DNA of 14,305 nucleotides from PALSA-1355 sp041499515 (lineage in GTDB: Bacteria; Planctomycetota; Planctomycetia; Pirellulales; PALSA-1355). Position 1 is the first letter of the stretch; each line of letters opens with the position of its first letter. The DNA lies in assembly GCA_041499515.1 (NCBI GenBank), contig JBGQKM010000154.1, positions 1-14,305 on the forward strand, read 5' to 3'. Shown in pieces: positions 1 to 7,854 of this stretch. The notes beneath the pieces were generated by a model. That model ran no database searches. It saw nothing but the letters and a program-made list of their open reading frames with translations, and was not told where the DNA came from. Made by a program: the position numbers and the translations under genes.

Positions 1-392
1 CTGTCAACGAGACGGTTTCTCTGGGGCAAGCTGTCTCCTGTAGATCGTCGGAGCGGAGTGACGTGAGCTTGTTTCTCAAGAACTCGTCCGAATTGCGGCA
101 CTCCCGAAAAACTATTGGGTTGACGGGAGACCTACCCTTCGGACGACCCAACGGCGATCGCAGGTTATGCGATCACCTGCATGAGCTCACTTGCTTAGAG
201 GATTCGAATCTTGCATGGTATCCAACCGCCTATTTGCCGTTTTCAGAATTGCGGGCGTGTGTGGAACATCATTCAGCCCAATCCATACAGGCCGCTCCCT
301 GACTTTTTGCACAGTTTTGGTGGAGTTTGCCGCGGCAACGCGTTATGATGCTCTCGCGTTGAATCCTCCAACCCCGGGGCAAAGGTGCAACC
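1..392. other. Left-edge stretch without a supported gene
   Basis: I see no convincing gene here. A GTG-started open frame at 63-302 (79 codons) has no recognisable motif and only a weak GGAG-like sequence before it. A TATGAT hexamer at 344-349 could be a -10 box for the YceI gene that starts at 393, but I found no well-spaced -35 partner. The segment probably holds the upstream control region of that gene. Confidence 0.4.
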
Positions 393-965
393 ATGACAGC
401 GGCAATTCGGCAGTTCACGCTGGCGACGATTCTAGTGATAGGCGGCAGCGTGGCGCGCGGAGCCGACAACTACACGGTCGACCCCGTCCATTCATCGATT
501 TCGTTCATGATCTCTCACGCCGGAATCAGCAACATTCACGGGCGGTTCAACGCATTCTCGGGAAAAATCACGATCGATCAAGCCGATCCGGCCAAGTCGT
601 CATTTGCGTTGTCTATTCCGATCGAGAGCATCGATACCAACAACGCCAAACGCGACGAGCACCTCCGCGCTCCCGACTATTTCAACGTCAAACAGTTTCC
701 GACCATGTCGTTTCAAAGCACGAAGGTCAAAGCCGTCGACGGAGGCTACGAAGTGACCGGCGACCTGACCCTGCACGGAGTCACCAAGCCGGCTTCGTTC
801 ACGCTCAAGGGAGGTGACAAAGTTGTCGAATTCCCCAAGGGAACGAAGCGGATCGGACTGGTATCGACGCTCTCGATCCGACGCAGCGACTTCGGAGTGA
901 ACGCCGAGCCCATGGCGCTTGGCGACTTGGTTCCGATCTTCATTGGCATCGAGGCGGCCAAGTAA
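393..965 (+). CDS. YceI-family secreted lipid-binding-like protein
   Basis: This encodes 190 aa with an N-terminal signal peptide (about residues 1-24, ending ARGAD), so it should be exported to the periplasm. The mature part shows the YceI pattern: YTVDPVHSSISFMISHAG near residues 27-44, then a GRF..FSG segment, a DEHLRAPDYFNVKQFP block near 99-114, and TGDLTLHGVTKP near 132-143. Members of this family form a lipocalin-like beta barrel that binds polyisoprenoid or similar amphiphilic molecules; the ligand cannot be read from the sequence. The length is normal for the family. The ATG at 393 has an AAAGGTG ribosome binding site about six bases upstream. A membrane protein follows on the same strand after about 66 bp, so the two may be co-transcribed. 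Confidence 0.92.
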   Translation: MTAAIRQFTLATILVIGGSVARGADNYTVDPVHSSISFMISHAGISNIHGRFNAFSGKITIDQADPAKSSFALSIPIESIDTNNAKRDEHLRAPDYFNVKQFPTMSFQSTKVKAVDGGYEVTGDLTLHGVTKPASFTLKGGDKVVEFPKGTKRIGLVSTLSIRRSDFGVNAEPMALGDLVPIFIGIEAAK

Positions 966-1031
966 GCATACTCCCGCGGACGAATCGCACCGCGTGCCTG
1001 CCGGCCCGCCCAACCCGGGGAGATGGGGCGA

Positions 1032-1967
1032 ATGCTTGACTTCGTCCTACTGGCGAAGGTGGTGCTGATCGGTGGACTGATCGCTGCAGCGGTCATGCCG
1101 TTGGCGACCTGGGGTCCGACTCGCCAGTGGCGCCGCAGCGCGTGCTGGAACTGGGCCATTGGCGCTGGAGTTCTTGCCGCCGGCGGCGCTACCGATCAGT
1201 GGCCGCATTGGCCAGCGCTTGAAGACCGCGCGCGGTTTCTGACGTTGGTGGTGCCGCTAACATTGGTGGTCGAGACCATGGCGGCGACCATGCGGTCAGG
1301 CGGCATGGCGTGGATCGTGCGTCTGGGCCTGGCGGCAGTTGTGGCGCCAATTCTGTTACACGACACGATCTACGTGGCCGACCTGAACGGTCCTAACTCG
1401 GCCGAATGGACGCCCACCCAGGCGACGATTGTCCTGTGCGGACTAGCGGCTCTTCTAGCGCTAGTGTGGGCGATGTTGAGCTGGCTACAATCGCGGACTT
1501 CGACTCCGGCTGTGCTGTGGGTCTTGGTTCTTGACGCGTTGGCGACGGCCGGCACGGTCATGCTTTCGGGTTACTACCGTGGAGGACTGCTGGGACTGGG
1601 CCTGGCGGGAGCGATCGCTGGTGCAACGCTGGCCTCGTGCATCGCCCAGCCGCGATTGCAGACCAGCGGCAGCTTGGGGATGAGTGTCATTGGCATCTTT
1701 GCCGTGTTGCTCGTGGGTCGGTTTTTCGGCACCCTGTCGACCGGCCTGGCGACATGCCTGCTGCTTGCGCCGCTGCTGGCGTGGACTATCGAACTGCCTC
1801 GGCTCCGCACGCTTGCGCCAGGTTGGCGCAGCGCCGGGCGGCTGGCCTGCGTCGCCGTGCCGCTGATCGTCGTCGTGATTGTCGCGCAGCGAAAGTTCAG
1901 TGCAGCATCCACGGCCCGTTCCAGACCGCCTGAGCCGAGTGCAATTCACGATCGAATGGAAAAATGA
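1032..1967 (+). CDS. Polytopic membrane protein of unknown function
   Basis: About 311 aa, mostly hydrophobic, with roughly eight or nine predicted membrane-spanning stretches (for example LLAKVVLIGGLIAAAVM at the start and LACVAVPLIVVVIVAQ near the end) and a short charged C-terminal tail. I do not recognise the family and see no catalytic motif. An in-frame ATG lies three codons upstream at 1023, but the GGGGAG sequence at 1017-1022 abuts that ATG directly; it is well spaced (9 nt) for the ATG at 1032, so I prefer the later start. The gene follows the YceI gene closely on the same strand, which suggests a shared transcript, though this does not define the function. Confidence is high that it is a real membrane protein gene and low about its role. 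Confidence 0.75.
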   Translation: MLDFVLLAKVVLIGGLIAAAVMPLATWGPTRQWRRSACWNWAIGAGVLAAGGATDQWPHWPALEDRARFLTLVVPLTLVVETMAATMRSGGMAWIVRLGLAAVVAPILLHDTIYVADLNGPNSAEWTPTQATIVLCGLAALLALVWAMLSWLQSRTSTPAVLWVLVLDALATAGTVMLSGYYRGGLLGLGLAGAIAGATLASCIAQPRLQTSGSLGMSVIGIFAVLLVGRFFGTLSTGLATCLLLAPLLAWTIELPRLRTLAPGWRSAGRLACVAVPLIVVVIVAQRKFSAASTARSRPPEPSAIHDRMEK

Positions 1968-2201
1968 TCGGGAAAAAGCCCCATTGATGCCGCCGCGTGG
2001 CTGGGGGATTAGCGCGCAACTCTGCGTCACCGCATATTTGCCGCCGTTGATCCACTGCTTCGCGATGCAGCGAGAGTCTGGAGCTGTATCACAGCGTGCT
2101 CAAACGCCCCGAAACCACCGAGCATCCACCCAACTCTGCGTGTTCTTAAGTCGTCGGCCGAGCATCGACCGACGTAACGTCGCGCAGCTGGCTCACGCTC
2201 G
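1968..2201. other. Convergent intergenic region
   Basis: This lies between the stop codons of two convergent genes. A 6-bp hairpin (CGTCGG at 2152-2157 with CCGACG at 2169-2174) is present but lacks a T-run on either strand, so I do not call it a terminator. I see no gene here. Confidence 0.4.
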
Positions 2202-3209
2202 CTAGGACGCCTTCTTGGCCTCCGCCTTTGGTTCGCCTTTCAAGTGTTCGTCGAACCACTCGATGGCCAGCTTCTGGGCCTGGGCGTGGGCGGTGGTGTA
2301 GATGCCGTAGTGCGTGATCTTGGGGATCATAACCAGCTTTTTGGGACCCTTGGCCCGTTCGTATGACGCGAGGCCATGGTCCTTATTGTCGAACAGTTCT
2401 TCGTTCTCGGCCAGAATGAACAACATCGCACAGCCAGCGGCCTTGTCGACGTCGTCGACTGGGGAAAAATTGATCATCTTCTCGCGGATCGGGGCGCCGC
2501 GCAGGTTGCCTAACACGCGAATGCCGGGACGCGGATAGCCGATCTCGCCGCGGGCCCGCGCCGTGGCCTCTTGATAGGTCTGGCGGGCCGCCTCGGGCGT
2601 GGCCACCACCCAGCGCTGCTGTTGCGGCGGCACCTGGCTCACCAACGCCTTGACCCGCGGGTCGCGTTCGGCGGCATAGACCACGTTGCCCCCCGAGAAG
2701 CTGGAGCCCCACAGTCCGATGCGGTCGATGTCGCATTGCGGTTCGCCCTGGACCCAGTGGATCACGTTCTGCAGGTCGTTGGCCTGGTCGAGCGGATCGA
2801 CCACTTCGCGAACTTCGATCACTTCGGCCGTAAAGCGATGATTTTCTTTCTCGGCCGGCGCCGGCTGGGCGAGAATCACGCGCGACTCGCTGGCTCCCCA
2901 ACCCCGATAGTCGAAGGTTACCACCAGGTAGCCCGCTCGGGCGAAGGCCACCGCGTCGGCCCGCAGTAGCGCCGCGGTGCCTCCCCAGCCGTGCGACATG
3001 ATGACGGTCGGCAGTTTTTGGCCATCGAGCGACTCAAGCGAGAACAGCTCGCCCGCCAGCCGCGATCCCTCGCTCATGATCGTCGTTTTGCGGAAGCTTA
3101 AGTCTTGCGGCGGCTTGAACGCCGCAGGCTGCTGGGCGATGAGCGTGGAGGAAGCGAGCGTGATGAGGGTCAGAATGGTGAGAGCCAGTGGTGTGATGTG
3201 CCTTGCCAT
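2202..3209 (-). CDS. Secreted alpha/beta hydrolase
   Basis: A 335-aa protein with an N-terminal signal peptide (about residues 1-26, hydrophobic TILTLITLASSTLIAQ), so it acts outside the cytoplasm. The fold signature is clear: the oxyanion segment SHGWGG at 72-77, the strand VVTFDYRGWGASES at 96-109, and the nucleophile elbow GLWGSSFSGG at 165-174, where Ser170 is the likely nucleophile. His300 in KITHYGIY is the likely catalytic base, and the acid may be in the AENEELFD stretch (267-274). It resembles the COG1073-like/dienelactone-hydrolase-like branch; the substrate is unknown. The reading frame is open far upstream to 5426, but that part lies antisense to the symporter gene. The ATG at 3209 has a GAGG site seven bases before it and begins a proper signal peptide, so I take it as the start. 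The gene is divergent from the symporter. Confidence 0.88.
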   Translation of the reverse strand: MARHITPLALTILTLITLASSTLIAQQPAAFKPPQDLSFRKTTIMSEGSRLAGELFSLESLDGQKLPTVIMSHGWGGTAALLRADAVAFARAGYLVVTFDYRGWGASESRVILAQPAPAEKENHRFTAEVIEVREVVDPLDQANDLQNVIHWVQGEPQCDIDRIGLWGSSFSGGNVVYAAERDPRVKALVSQVPPQQQRWVVATPEAARQTYQEATARARGEIGYPRPGIRVLGNLRGAPIREKMINFSPVDDVDKAAGCAMLFILAENEELFDNKDHGLASYERAKGPKKLVMIPKITHYGIYTTAHAQAQKLAIEWFDEHLKGEPKAEAKKAS

Positions 3210-3563
3210 GCGAGACCTCGCAAATGAAGGAACAAAGACGATTGAGCCGTCTCCAGTGAACCGTTTCTTTCGATGATCAAAGCATGACCGATTGAAAACC
3301 GTGACGCAAGCTGGAAATGATGCGACCAGCCCTCCGCCAGCAGCAACAGAACCAACGCCCAGCGGGCGACACTCGCTCTGCGGTAGGCTTACAAAAGGGT
3401 CCCGTGTTCCTCGTCCGACATCTGCTCGTTCCACGAGTCGGTTGATCGCTCGCGCCACGAAGTAGCGCCGATAGAATTGCGGTTGGCCTTTGGTCGGCGC
3501 CACCTTCCGTCTCGCCTCCTGGCTCGCTAGATTGTTCGTAGCCTTTTCCCGGCGGAGACCCTC
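3210..3563. promoter_or_regulatory. Divergent intergenic region between hydrolase and symporter
   Basis: This 354-bp gap separates two divergently oriented genes and must hold the promoters of both unless they are read from further away. I found no -35/-10 pair, operator palindrome or RNA structure that I would defend. The only clear signals are the ribosome binding sites at its ends: GAGG before the hydrolase and GGAG at about 3554-3557 before the symporter. Confidence 0.4.
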
Positions 3564-5207
3564 ATGATCGATTGCGTCCCGATACTCGTCGCTCAAGCCG
3601 CCACTGTCCCACTGCAGTGGCTTGACGTGCTGATCCTGGCCGGCAGCGTGATCGGCGTCACCGCGTTTGGCATGTGGATCGGACGGAAGGAAGACAACAC
3701 AACCGACTATTATCTGGCCGGCAAGACGGTCGCCTGGTGGGCCGTGGCCGGCTCGATCTTTGGCACCAACATCAGCTCGCACCATATGGTGGGCATGATG
3801 GGGGCTGGGCTGAAGGAGGGATTCGCGCAGGCGAACTACGAGTTTGGCGCCATCTTCGGCCTGCTTGCGCTCTGCTACTTCTTTCTGCCATTCTATCGCC
3901 ACATGGGCCTCTACACGCTTTCGCAATATCTCGGCCGCCGGTTTGATGAACGCAGCCAGTTGGTCTACTCGGTAACCAACATGGCGTACCTGCTGATCCA
4001 GATGGTTGGGACGATGATGCTCGGAGCGCTGACCGTGGCCACGCTCACGGCCGATTCGCCCTATGCGATCAGTTACACATTGGCCGTGTGTATTCTGGCC
4101 GCCGTGTCCACGGCGTACACGCTTTACGGTGGCCTGAAAGCCGACATCTTCAACGACGTCGTCCAGAGCGTTCTCCTGTTGATCGGCAGCGGCATGCTCG
4201 CCGTTCTGGCCATCTGGCATCCCAACGTCGGCGGCCTTTCGGGCCTGCTCGAAAAGCAGCCAGAAAAGTTCCATGTCTTCTTCGAGGCCAGCCATCCGGA
4301 ACTTCCTTGGAGCGGTGTACTTAGCGGGCTGATGGTGATGCACTTCTACTACTGGGGCACCAACCAGTTCATCGTGCAACGAACCCTGGGCGCGCGCAGC
4401 GACTGGGATGCCCGCATGGGGACCATCACGGCGGGATTCTTCAAGCTGCTGATCCCATTCCTGTGCATCGTGCCGGGCATGGCGGCCGGTTACATCCTGG
4501 CGATCGATCCGGCGACCGAAAGCGACACAGCATTCGCGGGACTGACGCGCACACTGCTGCCCACAGGATATGGCCTGGTCGGCGTGGTGATGGCGGGACT
4601 CGTGGCTGGCATTCTTTCCACGATCGATTCGATGATGAACTCTACCGCCACGCTGTTCACTTTCGACATCTACAAGAAATACGTTCGTCCCGAGGCGTCG
4701 GAAATGCGCCTGATCTGGGTTGGTCGCGGGGCGATGATGCTGATGGTCGGTGCGGCCATCGCGCTCTCGTTGTACTTCGGCCAGGAGAAAGGGGGCATCT
4801 TCAACCGCATGGTCGATTACAATGCCTATCTGGTGCCAGGCGTGATCGTGGCCTATGTGGCCGGCATCTTGCAGCCGCTGGTGACCCGAACCGCTTCGTT
4901 CGTCTGCATCCTTGCCGGTCCGTTCCTGTCGATCTTCTTCGAGCAGGTCGCCTACCACGGCTTCGACCACCAGTTGCAGGCCTTTCATCGGGCCGCCCTG
5001 GCGACGCTGGCCTGCTATGTCGTGCTTTTGGCCGTGAGCCTCGTGACTCAACACCAGCGCGACCCCGAGCGAGAGCAATACACCTGGTTGCGGTTCAAGA
5101 GGCAGCGGCAAAGCGGACAAAGCGTCCGCCCTCGGTGGCAGAACGACAAGCTGTGGGCCAGCGTGCTGGTAGCGTGCACGCTGGGCATGTGCTGGTTCTT
5201 CCGATAA
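3564..5207 (+). CDS. Sodium:solute symporter (SSS/SLC5 family)
   Basis: A 547-aa inner-membrane transporter with about 13 hydrophobic helices. Family marks include an early helix followed by DYYLAGKTVAWWAVAGSIFGTNISS (about residues 48-72), the YWGTNQFIVQRTLGARS block in the middle (about 264-280), and the SSS signature region GILSTIDSMMNSTATLFTFD (about 351-370), whose Ser/Thr-rich helix normally forms part of the sodium site. The YWGTNQFIVQR block is closest to the sugar (SGLT-like) and related solute branch, so a sugar or similar organic solute is plausible, but the substrate cannot be fixed from sequence. The ATG at 3564 has a GGAG site about seven bases upstream. A long open frame on the opposite strand is an overlap artefact. 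The gene ends with a short charged loop and a final helix. Confidence 0.93.
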   Translation: MIDCVPILVAQAATVPLQWLDVLILAGSVIGVTAFGMWIGRKEDNTTDYYLAGKTVAWWAVAGSIFGTNISSHHMVGMMGAGLKEGFAQANYEFGAIFGLLALCYFFLPFYRHMGLYTLSQYLGRRFDERSQLVYSVTNMAYLLIQMVGTMMLGALTVATLTADSPYAISYTLAVCILAAVSTAYTLYGGLKADIFNDVVQSVLLLIGSGMLAVLAIWHPNVGGLSGLLEKQPEKFHVFFEASHPELPWSGVLSGLMVMHFYYWGTNQFIVQRTLGARSDWDARMGTITAGFFKLLIPFLCIVPGMAAGYILAIDPATESDTAFAGLTRTLLPTGYGLVGVVMAGLVAGILSTIDSMMNSTATLFTFDIYKKYVRPEASEMRLIWVGRGAMMLMVGAAIALSLYFGQEKGGIFNRMVDYNAYLVPGVIVAYVAGILQPLVTRTASFVCILAGPFLSIFFEQVAYHGFDHQLQAFHRAALATLACYVVLLAVSLVTQHQRDPEREQYTWLRFKRQRQSGQSVRPRWQNDKLWASVLVACTLGMCWFFR

Positions 5208-5504
5208 AGAGCGGCCAGGCAAAATCGGGGCGGCGGCCCAAGGTGGGCCTGGGCAGCGCCGGGGGAACGATATCCACCTTGCGTTAAGAATCCATTGGAC
5301 TGACGAAGCAACCGCCAGAACGAATTCGCGGCTCCGACGGACCAGCGTGCCCCGTGTCATCAAACGCTTGAATTCCCCACGCGCAATCGCGGCCTCAAAA
5401 ACAGGGTCGTTAGATGGGACTGCCAAGAATCAAACATGTTGCCACGAGTTCTTGCGACGAGGACGGATGCAGAACCAAGCGGAGTCGATGCAACATCACA
5501 CAGG
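5208..5504. other. Gene-poor gap between symporter and group II intron
   Basis: A short hairpin (GGCCCA 5235-5240 with TGGGCC 5244-5249, 3-nt loop, no T-run) follows the symporter and is too weak to call a terminator. The rest is the downstream flank of the group II intron on the minus strand. A minus-strand frame from a TTG at 5426 is open here, but I recognise nothing in it. Confidence 0.4.
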
Positions 5505-5507
5505 ACC

Positions 5508-5542
5508 GGGTGGCCCTGGGTCGTTGCCGACCCAGAGCTCCC
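5508..5542 (-). ncRNA. Group II intron domain VI hairpin
   Basis: On the minus strand an 8-bp stem (CUGGGUCG with CGACCCAG) closes a GCAA tetraloop. Below it lie a 3-bp segment, an internal loop with an unpaired A opposite position 5511 (the likely branch point) and a GGG/CCC base. It directly follows domain V, as expected. The sequence after the A reads CCCGGT, where AY would be expected at the intron end. Confidence 0.7.
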
Positions 5543-5545
5543 ACA

Positions 5546-5579
5546 GACCCGTACGTGCTCGCATTAGAGCATACGGTTC
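5546..5579 (-). ncRNA. Group II intron domain V (catalytic hairpin)
   Basis: A 34-nt hairpin on the minus strand. The lower helix pairs GAACCGUA with UACGGGUC, a two-base CG bulge lies on the 3' side, and the upper helix pairs UGCUC with GAGCA around a 6-nt loop. Size, bulge position and flanks match the group II domain V pattern. The usual catalytic AGC triad reads AAC here, with an A facing G in the middle pair, which may be lineage variation or damage. Confidence 0.85.
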
Positions 5580-5585
5580 GTCAGA

Positions 5586-6917
5586 TCATGGTTTCGCTGC
5601 GTGTCGCAAGAGTGAACGATAAGCACGGGCGTTGGCCAGCGGGTACCGCTGGAGGTGGCGAAGGTACGTCTCCCACGTCATCGAGCGCAGGCGATTGCGG
5701 CGGTGAAGCCACTTACGCCAGATCGTTTTGACTACATAAAGAAAACGTGCCAACGCCTCACAGTTTCCTGTGACGCCGAAGTACGCGTAATGACCGCGTA
5801 GCTTCTCGTTCAACTTTTGTTGCTGCTCGCGCAACCGCCAGTGCCGATGTTCCCGGCACCAAGCGTCAATGCTGCGCAGCGCCCGGCTGAAACGGTTTGA
5901 CGCCGTCTGCTGTTTGACGATCCAATAACCGCGCTGAGATCGTTTCCAATAATGGGTGAAACCCAGCAGATCAAACGTCCCGGAACGCTCTTCCCGAGCA
6001 CTCGCCAAGGGCGGTGGACTGAAAGGAATCAGTTGCGTTTTGTCGGGATGGACCGTCAAGCCATACTTGCCAAACCGCTTGGGAACAACATTCATGACGC
6101 GTTGGGCGTCGCGACGGTCGCAAAACCCGATCACGAAATCATCCGCGTAGCGGATCAGACAAGCAGGGCGTCGGAGGCGAGGCCGCACCTCTTGCTCGAA
6201 CCAGAGATCCAGCACGTAGTGCAGGAAGACGTTCGACGCCAAGGGTGAGATCACGCCACCCTGGGGCGATCCGGCTTCGGGGTAGCTTACGCACCCGTCT
6301 TCCATCACACCCGCATTCAACCATTTGCCGATCAGGCGCAGCAACACGCCATCACGCACCCGGAGCTGGAGAAATTTGCGCAGGTGGCCATGATCCAAAT
6401 TGTCAAAGAACCTTCGGATGTCCACTTCCAAAACATAGCCGCCCTGGGTGTTCATCAGGTGCGTCCGAAAAGCTTCCAACGCTTGGTGCGCCGATCGTCC
6501 GGGTCGAAAGCCATACGAGCATTCCAGGAAGTCCTGCTCGAAGATCGGTTCCAACAACATGACGACGGCCCGCTGGAGGATTTTGTCCTCCAACGTGGGG
6601 ATTCCGATCGGGCGCGTCTCGGTGCTCGAGCCGCCCTTAGGAATGTGCACACGCCGCACGGGCGGCGCCCGGTACGTGCCGGATTTCGCGCGGTCGAGCA
6701 GGCGCTGAAGGTTGCCCTCCAAATCCCGTTCGTACTCTTCCGCGGTTACTCCGTCCACGCCCACCGCTCCATCCTTACGGGTGCGTCGGTACGCTTCCTT
6801 AAGCCAGTCGATGTCCATCAAGTAGGCCAGGGAAGTGAATGTCATCTGCGGCGACTGTTGCGCCAGCTCTTCTATCCGTTCTTGTTTCGTTGACACGCTG
6901 GTCGAATTTCGAGGCAT
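5586..6917 (-). CDS. ltrA: Group II intron reverse transcriptase/maturase
   Basis: A 443-aa intron-encoded protein that would help the intron RNA fold, splice and copy itself into DNA. Reverse transcriptase blocks run in order: KDGAVGVDGVT (48-58), IPKGGSSTETRPIGIPTLEDKILQ (92-115), YGFRPGRSAHQAL (135-147), the first catalytic Asp in EVDIRRFFDNLDH (164-176), GSPQGGVISP (216-225), the active-site YADD (257-260), and LLGFTHYW (317-324). A maturase (X) region follows, with LRGHYAYFGVTGN near 373-385. No HNH endonuclease domain follows, so mobility would use the endonuclease-free route. The ATG at 6917 has a GAGGGAA site about nine bases upstream. No frameshift is visible and all catalytic residues are present, so the protein looks intact even if the ribozyme may not be. 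Confidence 0.93.
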   Translation of the reverse strand: MPRNSTSVSTKQERIEELAQQSPQMTFTSLAYLMDIDWLKEAYRRTRKDGAVGVDGVTAEEYERDLEGNLQRLLDRAKSGTYRAPPVRRVHIPKGGSSTETRPIGIPTLEDKILQRAVVMLLEPIFEQDFLECSYGFRPGRSAHQALEAFRTHLMNTQGGYVLEVDIRRFFDNLDHGHLRKFLQLRVRDGVLLRLIGKWLNAGVMEDGCVSYPEAGSPQGGVISPLASNVFLHYVLDLWFEQEVRPRLRRPACLIRYADDFVIGFCDRRDAQRVMNVVPKRFGKYGLTVHPDKTQLIPFSPPPLASAREERSGTFDLLGFTHYWKRSQRGYWIVKQQTASNRFSRALRSIDAWCREHRHWRLREQQQKLNEKLRGHYAYFGVTGNCEALARFLYVVKTIWRKWLHRRNRLRSMTWETYLRHLQRYPLANARAYRSLLRHAAKP

Positions 6918-7546
6918 TCGCCGTGTTCCCTCAGAACGGTTCCATGATCCGGCGTCTCGCTTCCCTCCCTTGGCTCCGGCCGGGGGCCGTTCGCCAGCTT
7001 CAACGGTACTATCAAGACGCTATGACTTCGTGCCGCCCATCCCACCGCGCTTCGTTGCCTTCGCTTGGCGGTACCTCAGCGTTCACTCGTTGCTTCGCTC
7101 CCCGGCGGACGAGTGCGCCGACGAGGCCTGGAGTTGGTAATCCGGTGTCTCCAGCCGGAGATTCGCTGAGGAAACGACACGATCTCTCAAGTTCCTGAGG
7201 AATCCCGATTGTCCGTTTGCACATGTTCAGTCGACTCCGGCAGGATCGACGACACCAGACCATTGCGGTGTCGCGACGCGGCCCTTGTTCATCGAACGGC
7301 AAAGGCTCCCGCGTTGGGTCTTTCGAAGCTCAATAGCATGGCTTTCGGACTCGCTGTCTACGCTTCGCAGGCCGGGTTACCCCGACGCCACGCAAGACTC
7401 GCTTCCGGCCGCTGGTCAGGCGCTACCGGACGGGCTTTCCACCCGCAAGATTCCGCTGAAAGGTTTCAGAGTGCTGATTACATCTCATCCCCCTTTCTCA
7501 AGCTTCTTGACGCAATCGATGGGACCGAAGCAGCCCATAAGAACAC

Positions 7547-7854
7547 TCGCATTACCGCTCGTTGGCTGTTCGCAGTGCTGAAAGTGTTGATCCCCCAGCA
7601 CCGGGATCGGGCACTCCCAGCGGCTCCGTCGATCGACGAACGTATTCGCCAAGGGTGCCCGCCCCGCAATCCGTTGACACCTCGTTTGCGCCGCTGACCG
7701 GGCCGTCCGTGCCCGTCGCAATCTGTGCGGCGGCCTCGTTGCCGGGAGTGCTGTCCGGGATCGCCGGCAGCCGGGCGAACTTCGCGGCGACGCCGCAAGA
7801 GTTAAGGCCGCAAACAAGAAGCCGCAGACCGTGCAGGGCCGCCGTGTTTACCTG
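7547..7854 (-). other. In-frame open extension after the TIGR03032 gene (possible remnant)
   Basis: No clear gene is present. The reading frame of the neighbouring TIGR03032-type gene stays open after its TGA (7855-7857) for about 100 codons, to a TAA at 7552-7554. Its early part has G/C-rich third codon positions, like real coding sequence, but it has no ATG or well-placed GTG start and no motif I recognise. It ends about five bases before the proposed intron 5' end. It may be a decayed gene, a C-terminal extension cut off by a nonsense change, or chance. Confidence 0.3.

Larger units (their letters stand above)
5505..7546 (-). mobile_element. Group II intron (full-length, boundaries approximate)
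   Basis: A retroelement of about 2.04 kb on the minus strand. Going 5' to 3' it has about 630 nt of structured, gene-free sequence of the kind expected for domains I-III (with short GGTAACC, GAAAG and GATAGTACC motifs), an intron-encoded reverse transcriptase/maturase in the domain IV position, a canonical-looking domain V hairpin only six bases after the stop codon, and a domain VI hairpin. The 3' end at 5505 is inferred from the spacing after the putative branch-point A. The 5' end at 7546 is the best GTG-type start (GTGTTC) at a normal distance, but it does not match GUGYG exactly, and I could not identify EBS/IBS pairs. The 5' boundary could be off by tens of bases. The element sits between genes, not visibly inside one. 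Confidence 0.75.

Noticed and set aside
63..302. GTG-started 79-codon open frame at the left edge
   Set aside because: It has no motif, a weak ribosome site and overlaps other open frames; chance is likely in this base composition.
2152..2174. 6-bp hairpin between the convergent genes as a bidirectional terminator
   Set aside because: There is no T-run on either strand and the stem is short.
3210..5426. Very long minus-strand open frame (up to 1074 codons) joined to the hydrolase
   Set aside because: Its N-terminal two-thirds lie antisense to the sodium:solute symporter and give low-complexity His/Arg/Gln-rich sequence. The hydrolase has its own ribosome site and signal peptide at 3209.
5952..6893. 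Several plus-strand open frames opposite the reverse transcriptase
   Set aside because: They are shadows of the maturase gene, which has all reverse transcriptase motifs on the minus strand.
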